This document shows positions 1-8,675 of a DNA stretch of 64,000 bases, one piece after another (the first letter of the stretch is position 1; the number at the start of each line of letters is the position of its first letter). The stretch covers positions 868,001-932,000 of the forward strand of contig NZ_CP059068.1 in assembly GCF_017798165.1 (NCBI RefSeq), read 5' to 3'. This DNA comes from Rhodoferax sp. AJA081-3. Its GTDB lineage: Bacteria; Pseudomonadota; Gammaproteobacteria; Burkholderiales; Burkholderiaceae_C. A model generated the notes under the pieces. That model ran no database searches. It had not been told where the DNA came from and saw only the letters and a list, made by a program, of their open reading frames with translations. Both the position numbers and the translations under genes were made by a program.

Positions 1-180
1 AGCGCAAAGTCAGCGGCAGTCATTAAACACACATTGGATGCGGCGGGGACGCCTATCGGAAATTCGGACCTGCTGATTGCCGCTACTGCAATGGCCCGCG
101 ACCTCACGCTGGTCACCCGCAACACCCGGGAATTCGAGCGGGTGCCGGGTTTGCGGGTTGAAAACTGGTATGGCAATTAG
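1..180 (+). CDS. VapC-family PIN toxin, C-terminal part (cut by window start)
   Basis: Reading frame 1 is open from the first base to a TAG at 178-180 and gives 59 residues of a PIN-domain ribonuclease end. The segment IGNSDLLIAA carries the conserved late acidic residue of the PIN fold, followed by LTLVTRNTREFERVPGL and a terminal VENW, which is the standard VapC tail. The family cleaves tRNA or other RNA and is held inactive by VapB. The beginning lies outside the window, so the length and the first catalytic residues cannot be checked. A second, complete vapBC pair follows directly, so two modules lie in tandem. Confidence 0.8.
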   Translation, partial: SAKSAAVIKHTLDAAGTPIGNSDLLIAATAMARDLTLVTRNTREFERVPGLRVENWYGN

Positions 181-188
181 CCCTCGGT

Positions 189-219
189 CCAAGGCATATG
201 CCAAGGCATAGGCTAAAAT
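189..219 (+). promoter_or_regulatory. Probable vapBC promoter and operator
   Basis: The direct repeat CCAAGGCATA occurs at 189-198 and 201-210. It encloses the perfect palindrome GGCATATGCC at 193-202. A -10-like TAAAAT follows at 214-219. VapB-type antitoxins usually bind palindromes over their own promoter, so this is a likely autoregulatory site. The -35 is not clear. Confidence 0.45.
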
Positions 220-247
220 CAAGCCTGCACTCCTGAGGAGGTTGACC

Positions 248-580
248 ATGTCCACTTCAAACCACCACTCCACTCACCATGCTTCGGAAACAATAGCACC
301 CTTTCCAGAAAATTCGGGGGCTAGGACCGTAAAACTCTTTAGGAATGGCGCAAACCAGGCGGTCCGCATCCCAAAGGAGTTCGAGTTACCCGGCACTGAC
401 GCGGTGATGCGCCGAGAAGGCAACCGGCTGATTTTGGAGCTGGTTCCAGACAAACCCAAGAGGGGTACAGCGGCAGCCTTGGCCGCAGCGCTTATCAGCA
501 TGAAGGACTGGTCTGTCGTCGATGAGCCGTTCCCCGATGCTGGCGAGGACTTGGCGCCGCTCGACGAAATTGACCTATGA
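248..580 (+). CDS. vapB: VapB-family antitoxin (AbrB/SpoVT DNA-binding fold)
   Basis: This 110-residue protein has a swapped-hairpin AbrB core at about residues 28-70 (ARTVKLFRNGANQAVRIPKE), the usual VapB signature. The C-terminal part should wrap the VapC toxin. ATG 248 was chosen because AGGAGG lies at 236-241, six bases upstream; a TTG two codons earlier overlaps that site. An N-terminal extension of about 25 residues rich in His, Ser and Thr precedes the core and is longer than usual for VapB. The stop overlaps the vapC start in ATGA, so the two are translationally coupled. Confidence 0.85.
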   Translation: MSTSNHHSTHHASETIAPFPENSGARTVKLFRNGANQAVRIPKEFELPGTDAVMRREGNRLILELVPDKPKRGTAAALAAALISMKDWSVVDEPFPDAGEDLAPLDEIDL

Positions 581-996
581 GCCTGTATTTGCTGGACACC
601 AATATCGTGTCAGACATGATGCGCAATCCGCAGGGCCCCGCCGCCCGCCGCGCCATTGCGATCAGCCAATCTACGCCTGAGGCGCAATTTCAGACAAGCG
701 TCATCGTGGACTGCGAACTGCTGTACGGCTTGGCACGCAGACCGCAAGAGCGCTTGCAAGCTGCCTATGAGCGAACCATGGCGACGCTAACCATTCTCCC
801 GCTGGGCACCGAAGTGGCTCAAACCTACGCCAACATGCGCAACGCGGTGACGTCGATAGGCCAAGGCTTGGACGCCAATGACACGCTGATCGCTGCGCAC
901 GCACTCACGCTCGACGCCACACTGGTCAGTGCCGATGCGGCCTTTACCCGCATTCCTGACCTCAAGCTGGAAAACTGGCTACAGGCAAAGCCTTAA
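577..996 (+). CDS. vapC: VapC-family PIN-domain ribonuclease toxin
   Basis: The protein has 139 residues. The first PIN acidic residue is in LLDTNIVSDMM, the next in the VIVDCELLYGLA segment, and the third cluster is in GLDANDTLIAAHA, so the Mg-binding acidic set looks complete. PIN toxins cut RNA, most often initiator tRNA or rRNA, and are neutralised by the cognate VapB. The gene overlaps vapB by 4 bases. Its end, LKLENWLQ, resembles the end of the upstream partial VapC, which suggests tandem modules of related origin. The exact RNA target cannot be inferred. Confidence 0.88.
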   Translation: MSLYLLDTNIVSDMMRNPQGPAARRAIAISQSTPEAQFQTSVIVDCELLYGLARRPQERLQAAYERTMATLTILPLGTEVAQTYANMRNAVTSIGQGLDANDTLIAAHALTLDATLVSADAAFTRIPDLKLENWLQAKP

Positions 997-998
997 GG

Positions 999-1060
999 CA
1001 AATAGGCCTCCAGCCCCCGTACAGATTTCGTAAGCAGCTCCCAATTCAATAGCACTTTTT
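999..1060. repeat. Interspersed TAGCCCCCG-type repeat, copy 1
   Basis: The gap between vapC and serB holds the short repeat seen at eight other places here: AAATAGGCCTCCAGCCCCCG, about 20 variable bases, then AATAGCACTTTTT. It carries no reading frame. I associate such repeats with Comamonadaceae genomes from memory. Confidence 0.6.
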
Positions 1061-1065
1061 ACACA

Positions 1066-1797
1066 ATGCAAGCCACAGAACTCTCCCCCGGCCTGGTCCT
1101 GCGCAACTTTGCGCCCGGCACCCAAAAGCTGTCCGACTTCAAGCTCATCGCCTTCGACATGGACTCCACGCTGATCAACATCGAGTGCATCGACGAAATT
1201 GCCGACGCCGTGGGTCGCAAGGCCGAAGTGGCGGCCATCACCGAGGCCACGATGCGGGGCGAAATTACCGACTTCCAGACCAGCCTGCGTCGGCGGGTGG
1301 CGCTGCTCAAGGGTGTCACCGTGGCCGACTTGGAGGCGGTGTATGTGCAGCGCTTGCAGCTCAACCCCGGCGCGGCCGAACTGGTCACGGCGTGCAAGGC
1401 GGCTGGGCTCAAGGTGCTGCTGGTCTCAGGCGGTTTCACCTTTTTTGCCGACCGGGTCAAGGAACGCTTGGGCATTGACTTTGCGCGCTCCAACCGGTTG
1501 GAAGTGGGCGGTGGCCCTAACTGCGGCGCATTGACCGGCGGCCTGGTGACCCAGGCCTGGGGCGAGATTTGTGATGGGGCGGAGAAACGCCGCACGCTGC
1601 TGGAGGTGGCCTCACTACTGGGGATAGAGCCCGAACAGTGCATCGCCATGGGCGATGGCGCCAACGACCTGCCAATGATGGGCGCCGCTGGCCTGTCTGT
1701 GGCCTACCACGCCAAGCCCAAAGTGCGCGAGCAGGCCATGGTGTCGATCGAGTCTGGTGGCCTGGACCGTCTGCTCGAAGTGCTGCAGCCGGGCTAG
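1066..1797 (+). CDS. serB: Phosphoserine phosphatase SerB
   Basis: A 243-residue haloacid dehalogenase-fold enzyme for the last step of serine synthesis, O-phosphoserine to serine plus phosphate, in the cytoplasm. Motif I is FDMDSTL, with the nucleophile Asp31 and acid/base Asp33. Motif II is the VSGGFTFFADR segment. Motif III/IV is GDGANDLPMM, with the Mg-binding aspartates. The length fits the short beta/gamma SerB form without a complete ACT domain. The preceding gap is filled by a repeat, and the gene appears to stand alone. The convergent DsbA-like gene ends 9 bases downstream. Confidence 0.93.
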   Translation: MQATELSPGLVLRNFAPGTQKLSDFKLIAFDMDSTLINIECIDEIADAVGRKAEVAAITEATMRGEITDFQTSLRRRVALLKGVTVADLEAVYVQRLQLNPGAAELVTACKAAGLKVLLVSGGFTFFADRVKERLGIDFARSNRLEVGGGPNCGALTGGLVTQAWGEICDGAEKRRTLLEVASLLGIEPEQCIAMGDGANDLPMMGAAGLSVAYHAKPKVREQAMVSIESGGLDRLLEVLQPG

Positions 1798-1806
1798 ACG
1801 TACGGC

Positions 1807-2460
1807 TTACGCCGTGGCCACGATCTGCCGCAGCGCCTGTTCAAACACCTCAGGGGGTTGGCCGCCAGAAATGAGGTGCCGGTCATTGATGACCACGGCC
1901 GGCACCGAGTTGATGCCCTGGCGCAGGTAAAACTGCTCTTGGGCGCGCACTTCGGCCGTATAGGTGTCGCTGGCCAGGATGGCCTTGGCGCGCTCGGTGT
2001 CCAGGCCCACCTCACCCACCACCCGCACCAACACCGCATGGTTGCTGGGGTCTTCGCCGTCGGTGAAATAGGCCTTCAAAAAGGCTTGCTTCAGCGCCAG
2101 CTGGTGACCACCACCTTCCTCATGCGCCCAGTGCAACAGGCGGTGAGCGTCAAAGGTGTTGTAGATGCGCGAGCGTTTGTCCAGGTTGAAGGTAAAACCC
2201 AGCTCGGCACCGCGGGCACGAATGGTCTCGCGGATGGCGGCTGCCTGCTCGGGTGTAGATCCGTACTTGTTGCGCAGGTGTTCGGTCGTGTCTTCACCTT
2301 CGGGCACCATCTTGGGGTTCAGTTCAAAGGGTTGGAAGGTAATGTCCACCTTCACATCGGGTGCCACGCGGTCCAGCGCAGTCTGCAGCGAGGCCAGGCC
2401 GACCGCGCACCAGGGGCAGGATACGTCGGATACAAAATCAATTTTCAGTGTCTTGGTCAT
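1807..2460 (-). CDS. DsbA-family oxidoreductase (FrnE-like)
   Basis: A 217-residue thioredoxin-fold protein with the active site CPWC in VSDVSCPWCAVG close to the N-terminus and the FrnE-type insertion that follows (FQPFELNPKMVPEG). No signal peptide is seen, so a cytoplasmic thiol-disulfide or isomerase role is expected rather than periplasmic DsbA activity. The start at 2460 is supported by AAGGA six bases upstream; a Met six codons earlier has no such site. It lies convergent to serB and divergent from the HDOD gene. Confidence 0.85.
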   Translation of the reverse strand: MTKTLKIDFVSDVSCPWCAVGLASLQTALDRVAPDVKVDITFQPFELNPKMVPEGEDTTEHLRNKYGSTPEQAAAIRETIRARGAELGFTFNLDKRSRIYNTFDAHRLLHWAHEEGGGHQLALKQAFLKAYFTDGEDPSNHAVLVRVVGEVGLDTERAKAILASDTYTAEVRAQEQFYLRQGINSVPAVVINDRHLISGGQPPEVFEQALRQIVATA

Positions 2461-2585
2461 GAAAGGTCCTTGGGTCAATACCGCCAGTTGGGGCCACTGG
2501 GCGGGTTTTCACCCATGATAGAGAGGTCAGCCAATCTTTTTTTCCGGCAGCACAAACCCCTTGCGCGGGTATCATCAAACGAACC

Positions 2586-3395
2586 ATGACAACCGCCGCG
2601 CGCTTCCTGCAGTCCGTCTCGCTCCCCGTGATGCCGGAAGTTGCGCAGGCCCTGATCCGCACCCTCAAAAGCGAGAGTGCCGACGTCGCCACCGTCACAA
2701 CCATCATCGCCAAAGACCCCGGGCTCACCGCGACCTTGCTGCGCATGGCCAATAGCGCCATGTTTGGCCTGTCGCGCAGCGTGCATACGTTGGACAGCGC
2801 GGTCAGTGTGGTTGGCATGGCGCACATTCGGGCCCGCGCGTTGTCGATTTGCATGGCCAGGGGCTTTGAATTTCCTCCAGCACTGGACAGGCTTGATTTT
2901 TGGCGCCAAAGCATGGTGTGTGCCGGTTATGCCAAATGGCTGGCTGGCCATTGCGCTCTGGACGAGCAAGAGGCCTGGCTGACCGGCATGATGCTGCGGC
3001 TGGGTGAAATCATCATCGCGCAGCGCATGCCGGATGCACTGGCGCAGATCGAAGCACAACCTTGCGCACCGGCAGAACGCTGGAAGCGCGAGCGTAGTGT
3101 GGCCGGTTTTGACGAAGGGCAGATTGCCGCAGAAATTGCACGCCGATGGGATTTCCCCGAGACCGTGGCCATGGCACTGGAGTACGCGGCGCGCCCACTG
3201 ACCGCCTCGGCGACCCGCCTGGCGGCCGTGGTGCACTTGGCGGCCTTCATTGCCGACCAGTCGGCAACATCAGCACCGCTACTGGCCGACCTGCCGGTCT
3301 CGGTTGTGCAGAATCTGGGCCTGGATGCGGAAAAACTGCAAACCCAGATGCCAACCGCCGAGGCCTTCAGCGATATTTCCATGCTGCTGGCCTGA
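2586..3395 (+). CDS. HDOD-domain signalling protein
   Basis: The 269-residue protein is almost entirely an HDOD domain. Its opening LPVMPEVAQALIRTL is the typical first helix, followed by IIAKDPGLTATLLRMANSA, a hallmark of the family. HDOD is a relative of HD phosphohydrolases that usually lacks the catalytic HD pair and acts in signal transduction. No EAL, GGDEF or receiver domain is fused. The rhlE start lies 28 bases downstream on the same strand, so co-transcription is possible. Its partner is unknown. Confidence 0.85.
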   Translation: MTTAARFLQSVSLPVMPEVAQALIRTLKSESADVATVTTIIAKDPGLTATLLRMANSAMFGLSRSVHTLDSAVSVVGMAHIRARALSICMARGFEFPPALDRLDFWRQSMVCAGYAKWLAGHCALDEQEAWLTGMMLRLGEIIIAQRMPDALAQIEAQPCAPAERWKRERSVAGFDEGQIAAEIARRWDFPETVAMALEYAARPLTASATRLAAVVHLAAFIADQSATSAPLLADLPVSVVQNLGLDAEKLQTQMPTAEAFSDISMLLA

Positions 3396-3423
3396 TGCCA
3401 GCGCCAGGGCCGACAATAGGCCC

Positions 3424-4692
3424 ATGCCTTTTCTCTCCCTCGGATTGCTCCCCACACTGGCCCAAGCCGCCAGCGCGCTCGGGTTTACAACCCCCACCCC
3501 CATCCAAAGCGAAGCCATTCCGGCGGTTTTGACCGGGGCCGATGTACTGGCTTCGGCCCAAACCGGCTCTGGCAAAACTGCAGCCTTCGCCCTGCCCCTG
3601 CTGCAGCGCCTGCAAGAATTGCCCGCCGAAAACCGCCACTCCTACGGGCGGGCCATCCGCGCGCTGATCGTGGTGCCCACCCGTGAATTGGCCGCCCAGG
3701 TGGGCGACGTGGTGCGCAGCCTGGCCCAGGCCCTGCCCCAAAGCCCCAAGGTGGTGGTGGCCTCCGGCGGTGTCTCCATCAACCCCCAGATGATGGCCCT
3801 GCGCGGCGGTGCGGACGTGCTGGTTGCCACACCGGGCCGCCTGCTGGATCTGGCCGCGCAAAACGCGGTGCAGCTGGCCACGGTGCGTCTCTTGGTACTG
3901 GACGAGGCCGACCGCCTGCTGGACCTGGGTTTTGCCGAAGAGTTGGGCAAGGTACTCACCCTACTGCCGCCCCGCCGCCAAAGTCTGTTTTTCTCTGCCA
4001 CCTTTCCGCCCGATGTACGGGCCTTGGCCGGCCAGATGTTGCGCGACCCGGTCAACATTTCGGTGGCCTCTACCGAGATTCCGCCCGCCGACATCACGCA
4101 ACGCGCCATCCGGGTGGACACCGACAAACGCACCCAATTGCTGCGCCACCTGATCAAAGACCAAGGCTGGAAACGTGTGCTGGTCTTTGTGGCCACCAAA
4201 TACGCAGCCGAGCTGGTGGCTGAAAAGCTGTACAAGGCCAAGATCTACGCCACCGCCTTCCATGGCGACCTGAGCCAGGGCGCACGCAAGCAAGTGCTGG
4301 CCGAGTTCAAGGACGAACAGTGGGAAGTGGTCATCACCACCGACCTGGCCGCACGCGGCATTGACATTGCCAAGCTGCCCGTGGTGGTCAACTACGACCT
4401 GCCCCGCTCAGCGGTCGACTACGTGCACCGCATAGGCCGCACCGGCCGCGCGGGTGAGCCAGGCCTGGCCATCAGCTTTGTCACCGCCGACACCGAGGCG
4501 CACTTCCACCTGATCGAAAAGCGCCAGGGTTTGAGTCTGCCGCTGGAAGAGGTCGCAGGTTTCGAGCCCACTGAGGTTGCCACACCCATCGTGCCGCAGA
4601 TCGCCGCGGACAAAGGTGGCATCAAGGGCAAGCGCCCCAGCAAAAAAGACAAGCTGCGCGCACTGGCAGCCGCCCAGACCAAGCCCGACTAG
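3424..4692 (+). CDS. rhlE: DEAD-box ATP-dependent RNA helicase, RhlE type
   Basis: A 422-residue helicase with a full motif set: Q motif near FTTPTPIQSEAIP, motif I AQTGSGKT, Ia PTRELAAQ, Ib TPGR, II DEAD (VLDEADRLLD), III SAT, and VI HRIGRTGRAG. The C-terminus ends in a short Lys/Arg-rich tail (GKRPSKKDK), typical of RNA-contacting tails. RhlE acts in rRNA maturation and RNA turnover. The reading frame extends further upstream, but ATG 3424 starts the conserved N-terminus. Its stop overlaps the convergent GST stop by 3 bases. Confidence 0.92.
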   Translation: MPFLSLGLLPTLAQAASALGFTTPTPIQSEAIPAVLTGADVLASAQTGSGKTAAFALPLLQRLQELPAENRHSYGRAIRALIVVPTRELAAQVGDVVRSLAQALPQSPKVVVASGGVSINPQMMALRGGADVLVATPGRLLDLAAQNAVQLATVRLLVLDEADRLLDLGFAEELGKVLTLLPPRRQSLFFSATFPPDVRALAGQMLRDPVNISVASTEIPPADITQRAIRVDTDKRTQLLRHLIKDQGWKRVLVFVATKYAAELVAEKLYKAKIYATAFHGDLSQGARKQVLAEFKDEQWEVVITTDLAARGIDIAKLPVVVNYDLPRSAVDYVHRIGRTGRAGEPGLAISFVTADTEAHFHLIEKRQGLSLPLEEVAGFEPTEVATPIVPQIAADKGGIKGKRPSKKDKLRALAAAQTKPD

Positions 4693-5330
4693 GCTTTAAC
4701 CATGGACGCCTTGCGGTCTGCGTCCACCCGCTGGGCTGAGGGCCGCTGGCCAATGAACTTGATGTAGGCCTTGTAGTCGATGCCACCGGCCAGCAACAGG
4801 TCTTCACCGTAGATGGCCTTCGTGGCCATACCCACCAACGGCAGACTGACATAGGCGGCGCAATCCGCCAGCGTAAAAGTGTCGCCCGCGGCATAGGGCG
4901 CAAACTTCAACAAACGCTTGGCTGCGGGAATACCTTTGTCCAACTGCTTGCGCACCCGAGCCTGGGTGCCCTCGCTGACCGTGCCACCAAAAAACGCCTG
5001 GTAGTACAACTCGCGGGCCACCAGCTCCAGGTGCAGATCAATGTAGATGCACAACTCGCGCACCTTGGCCGCGGCAAAGGGGTCAGATGGCAACAAAGGC
5101 GGGTTGGGGTAGGCCGCTTCTATGTACTCCACAATCGCTTCGCTCTCGCACAGCGTACCCTGTGGTGTGCGGATGAAAGGAATTTTGGCCAACGGAGAGG
5201 CCGATAACACGGCCTCATCGGTCAGGCCGGTCTTGACGTTCTCTTCAACAAAGGGAACGTTCTTCTCCAGGAGCGCCAGTTTGACCTTGTTGTAGTAGTT
5301 GGAAACGGGGAAACCACACAGCGTCAACAT
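4689..5330 (-). CDS. Glutathione S-transferase family protein
   Basis: The 213-residue protein has the two-domain GST layout. An N-terminal thioredoxin-like half contains CGFPVSNYYNKVKLALLEK and the cis-Pro and glutathione-binding segment KIPFIRTPQGTLCESEAI. A helical C-terminal half follows. Substrate cannot be inferred; detoxification or stress protection is the general expectation. It stands alone on the minus strand. Confidence 0.87.
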   Translation of the reverse strand: MLTLCGFPVSNYYNKVKLALLEKNVPFVEENVKTGLTDEAVLSASPLAKIPFIRTPQGTLCESEAIVEYIEAAYPNPPLLPSDPFAAAKVRELCIYIDLHLELVARELYYQAFFGGTVSEGTQARVRKQLDKGIPAAKRLLKFAPYAAGDTFTLADCAAYVSLPLVGMATKAIYGEDLLLAGGIDYKAYIKFIGQRPSAQRVDADRKASMVKA

Positions 5331-5366
5331 AATAAAACCTTCTCCTGGTCAAGATACAAAACGAAG

Positions 5367-5675
5367 TTACTCCCGTGGATCGGCACCTGCTGGGCGCGCC
5401 TGGCGGCGGCCATGCGATGCCAATATCTCCACATAAAACTGCTCACCGCCCGCTGTGGCAATACCGTCAATCAGGCCGGTGAGCGTAGCGAAGTGGACCA
5501 CAACGGCCTCAGCCTCGGTGGCACCAAAGCGACAATCAAAGTCCCAAAAGTCCACGCCCTCGGGCAGTTCGCGGCGGCGCTCGCGTTTAACGTATTTGCG
5601 AATCTCGTGCTTGACGGCGTCCAGAACACGGTCGCGGTTCTTGCCTTCAATATTCAGTTTGAATGTTTTTTTCAT
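5367..5675 (-). CDS. DUF6172-family small protein
   Basis: A 102-residue protein starting MKKTFKLNIEGKNRDRVLDA, with a basic KYVKRERRRELP stretch and GVDFWDFDCRFG. I recognise this as the widespread but uncharacterised DUF6172 family. The start at 5675 matches the family N-terminus; the frame stays open upstream but lacks conservation-like sequence. It is divergent from the exonuclease gene, with 57 bases between the start codons. Function is unknown. Confidence 0.75.
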   Translation of the reverse strand: MKKTFKLNIEGKNRDRVLDAVKHEIRKYVKRERRRELPEGVDFWDFDCRFGATEAEAVVVHFATLTGLIDGIATAGGEQFYVEILASHGRRQARPAGADPRE

Positions 5676-5732
5676 GCAGCGATTATGCTGCGCTGCCGCT
5701 TTGGCCCTGCCAATCCGGCACACTTGCTCCCC

Positions 5733-6335
5733 ATGCACACCACCCACCCTACCCCCAGCAAAGAAGAAATCGCACTGCTGCAGCCTTTTGACCGTCTTGG
5801 CTTACACCACATTGTGTTGGTCGCCACGGCCGAACAGGCCAGACGTGCCTGCGCGGAACTGGCAGACGCCCAGGCGCTGGGCTTCGACACCGAATCCAAG
5901 CCCACCTTCTTCAAAGACCAGGTGTCGGAGGGGCCACACATTGTGCAATTGGCCAACGCCCACAAGGCCTGGGTCTTCCAGCTGCATGACCCGCAGTGCA
6001 GCGCCATGGTGGCAGATTTGCTTGCACACAGTGGCATCACCAAGGCCGGCTTTGGTTTGGGAGATGACCGCAAACGCATCATTGCAAAACTGGGTGTAGA
6101 GCCCGGTGGTGTGCTGGAACTCAACACCGTCTTTCGGGAGCGCGGATACCGCAAAGACATGGGGGTTAAGGGTGCCGTGGCGGTGTTGTTCAACAAACGA
6201 TTTCTCAAATCCAAAAAGGCCGCAACGTCCAACTGGGCCAATCCACAACTCACGGAAGCCCAACTGGTCTACGCCGCCAACGACGCGTACGCCGCATTCC
6301 GCGTGTTCCAGGCGCTCAAACTACACCAACCATGA
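5733..6335 (+). CDS. DEDDy 3'-5' exonuclease (RNase D-like fold)
   Basis: The 200-residue protein is a single exonuclease domain. Exo I is LGFDTESKP (D-x-E), Exo II is in [11 protein letters not shown], and Exo III is [10 protein letters not shown] with the Y-x3-D spacing, so the four metal-binding acids look present. It lacks the HRDC domains of true RNase D, so the substrate (RNA or DNA) is open. ATG 5733 is chosen at the first Met before the conserved core. The stop overlaps the next gene in ATGA, so the two are coupled. Confidence 0.85.
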   Translation: MHTTHPTPSKEEIALLQPFDRLGLHHIVLVATAEQARRACAELADAQALGFDTESKPTFFKDQVSEGPHIVQLANAHKAWVFQLHDPQCSAMVADLLAHSGITKAGFGLGDDRKRIIAKLGVEPGGVLELNTVFRERGYRKDMGVKGAVAVLFNKRFLKSKKAATSNWANPQLTEAQLVYAANDAYAAFRVFQALKLHQP

Positions 6336-7315
6336 TTCCATTCTCCGTACTCGATCTCTCACCCATCACCGAGGGCAGCGACGCCGCACAATCATTCCGT
6401 AACACACTGGACCTGGCCCAACATGCGGAGCGCCTGGGCTTCAAACGGTACTGGCTGGCCGAACACCACGGCATGCCCGGTATTGCCAGCGCAGCCACTG
6501 CCGTGCTGATTGGCCACGTAGCGGGTGGCACGTCCACCATTCGCGTGGGCGCCGGCGGCATCATGCTGCCCAACCATTCACCTTTGGTCATTGCCGAGCA
6601 GTTTGGCACGCTGGAATCGCTCTACCCGGGCCGCATAGACCTGGGCTTGGGCCGCGCGCCCGGCTCAGACCAGTTGACAGCCCGTGCACTGCGGCGCAAC
6701 CTGGCGTCCGACGCCGATGAGTTTCCCCAGGATGTGGCCGAGCTGATGGACTTTATGTCGGACCAGCCCAAGCAAAAGGTACGCGCCGTACCTGGGAGGG
6801 GGCTCAAGGTGCCAATCTGGATACTGGGCTCTAGCCTGTTTGGAGCGCAGTTGGCGGCGATGATGGGCTTGCCCTATGCCTTTGCTTCGCACTTTGCACC
6901 CGCACAGATGATGGACGCCATAGAGTTGTACCGCGCCCGTTTCCAGCCCTCGGCCCAACTGGCCAAACCACATGTGATGCTGGGCTTCAACGTGTTTGCT
7001 GCGGATACGGATGAAGAGGCCCAGATATTGGCGACCTCCATGCAGCAGGCCTTTGTCAACCTGCGCAGCGGTCGCCCTGCCCGCCTGCCGCCCCCCAAGC
7101 CTGGTTATGCCCAGCAGGTTGGTCCGGCCGAGCAAGCTTTGCTACGCAGTGTGTTGTCGTGCACCACCATAGGCTCGGCAGCAACCATACGCAAAGGATT
7201 GCAGGATTTTGTGGCACGCACCGGCGCAGACGAGCTGATGATCACATCACAGATGTTTGACCACACGGCCCGCAAATGTTCCTACGCGTTGACCGCGCAG
7301 GCGATGCGAGACTAG
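6332..7315 (+). CDS. LLM-class flavin-dependent monooxygenase
   Basis: A 327-residue luciferase-like TIM-barrel protein that binds FMN with a reduced flavin supplied by another enzyme. Seen motifs are FSVLDLSPI at the start, the [13 protein letters not shown] segment, and [13 protein letters not shown], followed by [14 protein letters not shown]. This pattern matches the YhbW-like subgroup (MsnO8). The substrate cannot be deduced. It is translationally coupled to the upstream exonuclease by a 4-base overlap and overlaps the convergent DUF2721 stop by 4 bases. Confidence 0.88.
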   Translation: MIPFSVLDLSPITEGSDAAQSFRNTLDLAQHAERLGFKRYWLAEHHGMPGIASAATAVLIGHVAGGTSTIRVGAGGIMLPNHSPLVIAEQFGTLESLYPGRIDLGLGRAPGSDQLTARALRRNLASDADEFPQDVAELMDFMSDQPKQKVRAVPGRGLKVPIWILGSSLFGAQLAAMMGLPYAFASHFAPAQMMDAIELYRARFQPSAQLAKPHVMLGFNVFAADTDEEAQILATSMQQAFVNLRSGRPARLPPPKPGYAQQVGPAEQALLRSVLSCTTIGSAATIRKGLQDFVARTGADELMITSQMFDHTARKCSYALTAQAMRD

Positions 7316-7761
7316 CCTTTGCCCGGCAGGTGAAAATTGAGCAGGCGTGTGGCAATCACCGTCTCCGCCAAGAAGCACAACAGGGCCAGCAAAAAGCTCA
7401 CCACTCCCGACAAGAAGCCCCCCACGGCCCAGCGGCTGACCTTGAAACCCGTAGTCTCCCCCACGAACAACACAATGATGGTCAGGCCGATCAAAAAGGC
7501 ACAAAAGGTCAACAAGGCAATACCGCCATTGGCCAGGCGGCCCCGCAGGCGCAGCTCTCCCAGTTCCTTGAAGGCACGCGCCAAAAACTCCGGGTCATTC
7601 GACTCACGTGCCCGGTCTTCCACCAGACGCGCCCGGTCGATGATGCGGGCCAGGCGGCCCGCAATGGCACCAATCATTCCCGACACGGCGGTCAGCAAAA
7701 ACACCGGCGCCACGGCCAGTTGGATACCGTGGGTTACTTCGTCTGCGTTAAATGTCAGCAT
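7312..7761 (-). CDS. DUF2721 family membrane protein
   Basis: A 149-residue protein with about three hydrophobic segments: one near residues 14-34 and two at about 78-100 and 112-140. Between them is a charged stretch, [16 protein letters not shown], that I recognise from DUF2721. The family is uncharacterised. Its start overlaps the end of the NYN gene by 7 bases, so the two are probably co-translated. Confidence 0.78.
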   Translation of the reverse strand: MLTFNADEVTHGIQLAVAPVFLLTAVSGMIGAIAGRLARIIDRARLVEDRARESNDPEFLARAFKELGELRLRGRLANGGIALLTFCAFLIGLTIIVLFVGETTGFKVSRWAVGGFLSGVVSFLLALLCFLAETVIATRLLNFHLPGKG

Positions 7762-8282
7762 GGTGTGGCTACCAAATCTTCGTAGTAATGGAATCCGTGG
7801 CAGGAACTGGCCCAGTGCCCGTTGGTGGTACTGCGTGCACCCAGACCAATCACCCGGCGCCCGCTGGCCTTGATCTTTTGCGCCAGTGGCATGAAGTCGC
7901 TGTCACCACTGACGATGACCACGGTGGCTATATGGCCATGGTGTGCCACATCCTCCATCGCATCCAGGCACAGCCGGATGTCGGCCCCGTTTTTGGCGGC
8001 TCCACCCGGGGGAAACAGCTGGATCAGTTCCATGGCGTGGTGCAGCAGCGCATCGCGGTATCGCCCGAAATACTGCCAGTTGCAGTAGGCACGGTTGATG
8101 GTGATGGGGCCCAGGGTAGCCGCCAGCGCCACCACGGCGTGCACATTCACCAGAGGCTCCTGCACCCTGAATCGGTTGTCCTGCTTGCCATAGGAGCCCT
8201 CCTGGCGGGCCTCACACAGCGCGGCATGCAGGTTTTCAAAGTCCCAGTACAGGGCTACAGAGGCGGGGTTGGGGCTGTCCAT
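7755..8282 (-). CDS. NYN-domain (LabA-like PIN fold) putative ribonuclease
   Basis: The 175-residue protein is an NYN domain. It carries the acidic motifs YWDFENLH, GADIRLCLDAM and VIVSGDSDFMPL, which together form the metal site of this PIN-like nuclease fold. The C-terminal OST-HTH domain found in longer relatives is absent. It lies 9 bases downstream of SUI1 and overlaps the DUF2721 gene, so a SUI1 - NYN - DUF2721 transcript is likely. An RNA-processing role is inferred only from fold and neighbours. Confidence 0.82.
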   Translation of the reverse strand: MDSPNPASVALYWDFENLHAALCEARQEGSYGKQDNRFRVQEPLVNVHAVVALAATLGPITINRAYCNWQYFGRYRDALLHHAMELIQLFPPGGAAKNGADIRLCLDAMEDVAHHGHIATVVIVSGDSDFMPLAQKIKASGRRVIGLGARSTTNGHWASSCHGFHYYEDLVATPC

Positions 8283-8291
8283 CCGCCAATA

Positions 8292-8675
8292 CTAACCGCC
8301 GGCGCGCTTGACCTTGTGCCCCTGGGTCGTGAGGATTTGCATGACCCGCTCGATGTGGTCACCCTGCACTTCGATCACCCCGTCTTTGACGGTGCCACCG
8401 GTTCCGCAGGCGGCCTTGAGCTGCTTGCCCAGTTCCGCCAAGGCCGCGGCGTCCACCAACACGCCCTTGACCAGGGTGACGGCCTTGCCGCCACGGCCCT
8501 TGGTTTCGCGCGAGACCCGCACAATGCCGTCACCCGTGGGCGCCACAGGCTGCTTGCAGGTGCACTGCGCCACCGGTTGGCGGCAATCCGGGCACATACG
8601 CCCGCTGTCGGTGGAATAGACCAGTCCGCCCAAGGCGGCGAGTCCGGATGCTTTGGCTTTCAGAATGTTTCCCAA
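8292..8675 (-). CDS. SUI1/YciH-family translation initiation factor
   Basis: A 127-residue homologue of eukaryotic eIF1. The SUI1 core is in the C-terminal half: [16 protein letters not shown], then [14 protein letters not shown], which is the family fingerprint. The N-terminus has a small Cys cluster ([14 protein letters not shown]) that may bind a metal. The start is TTG at 8673-8675, preceded by GGAG eight bases upstream. Both sites lie inside the 3' end of the chemoreceptor gene, which the reading frame overlaps by 16 bases, so translation is likely coupled to it. Confidence 0.87.
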   Translation of the reverse strand: MGNILKAKASGLAALGGLVYSTDSGRMCPDCRQPVAQCTCKQPVAPTGDGIVRVSRETKGRGGKAVTLVKGVLVDAAALAELGKQLKAACGTGGTVKDGVIEVQGDHIERVMQILTTQGHKVKRAGG

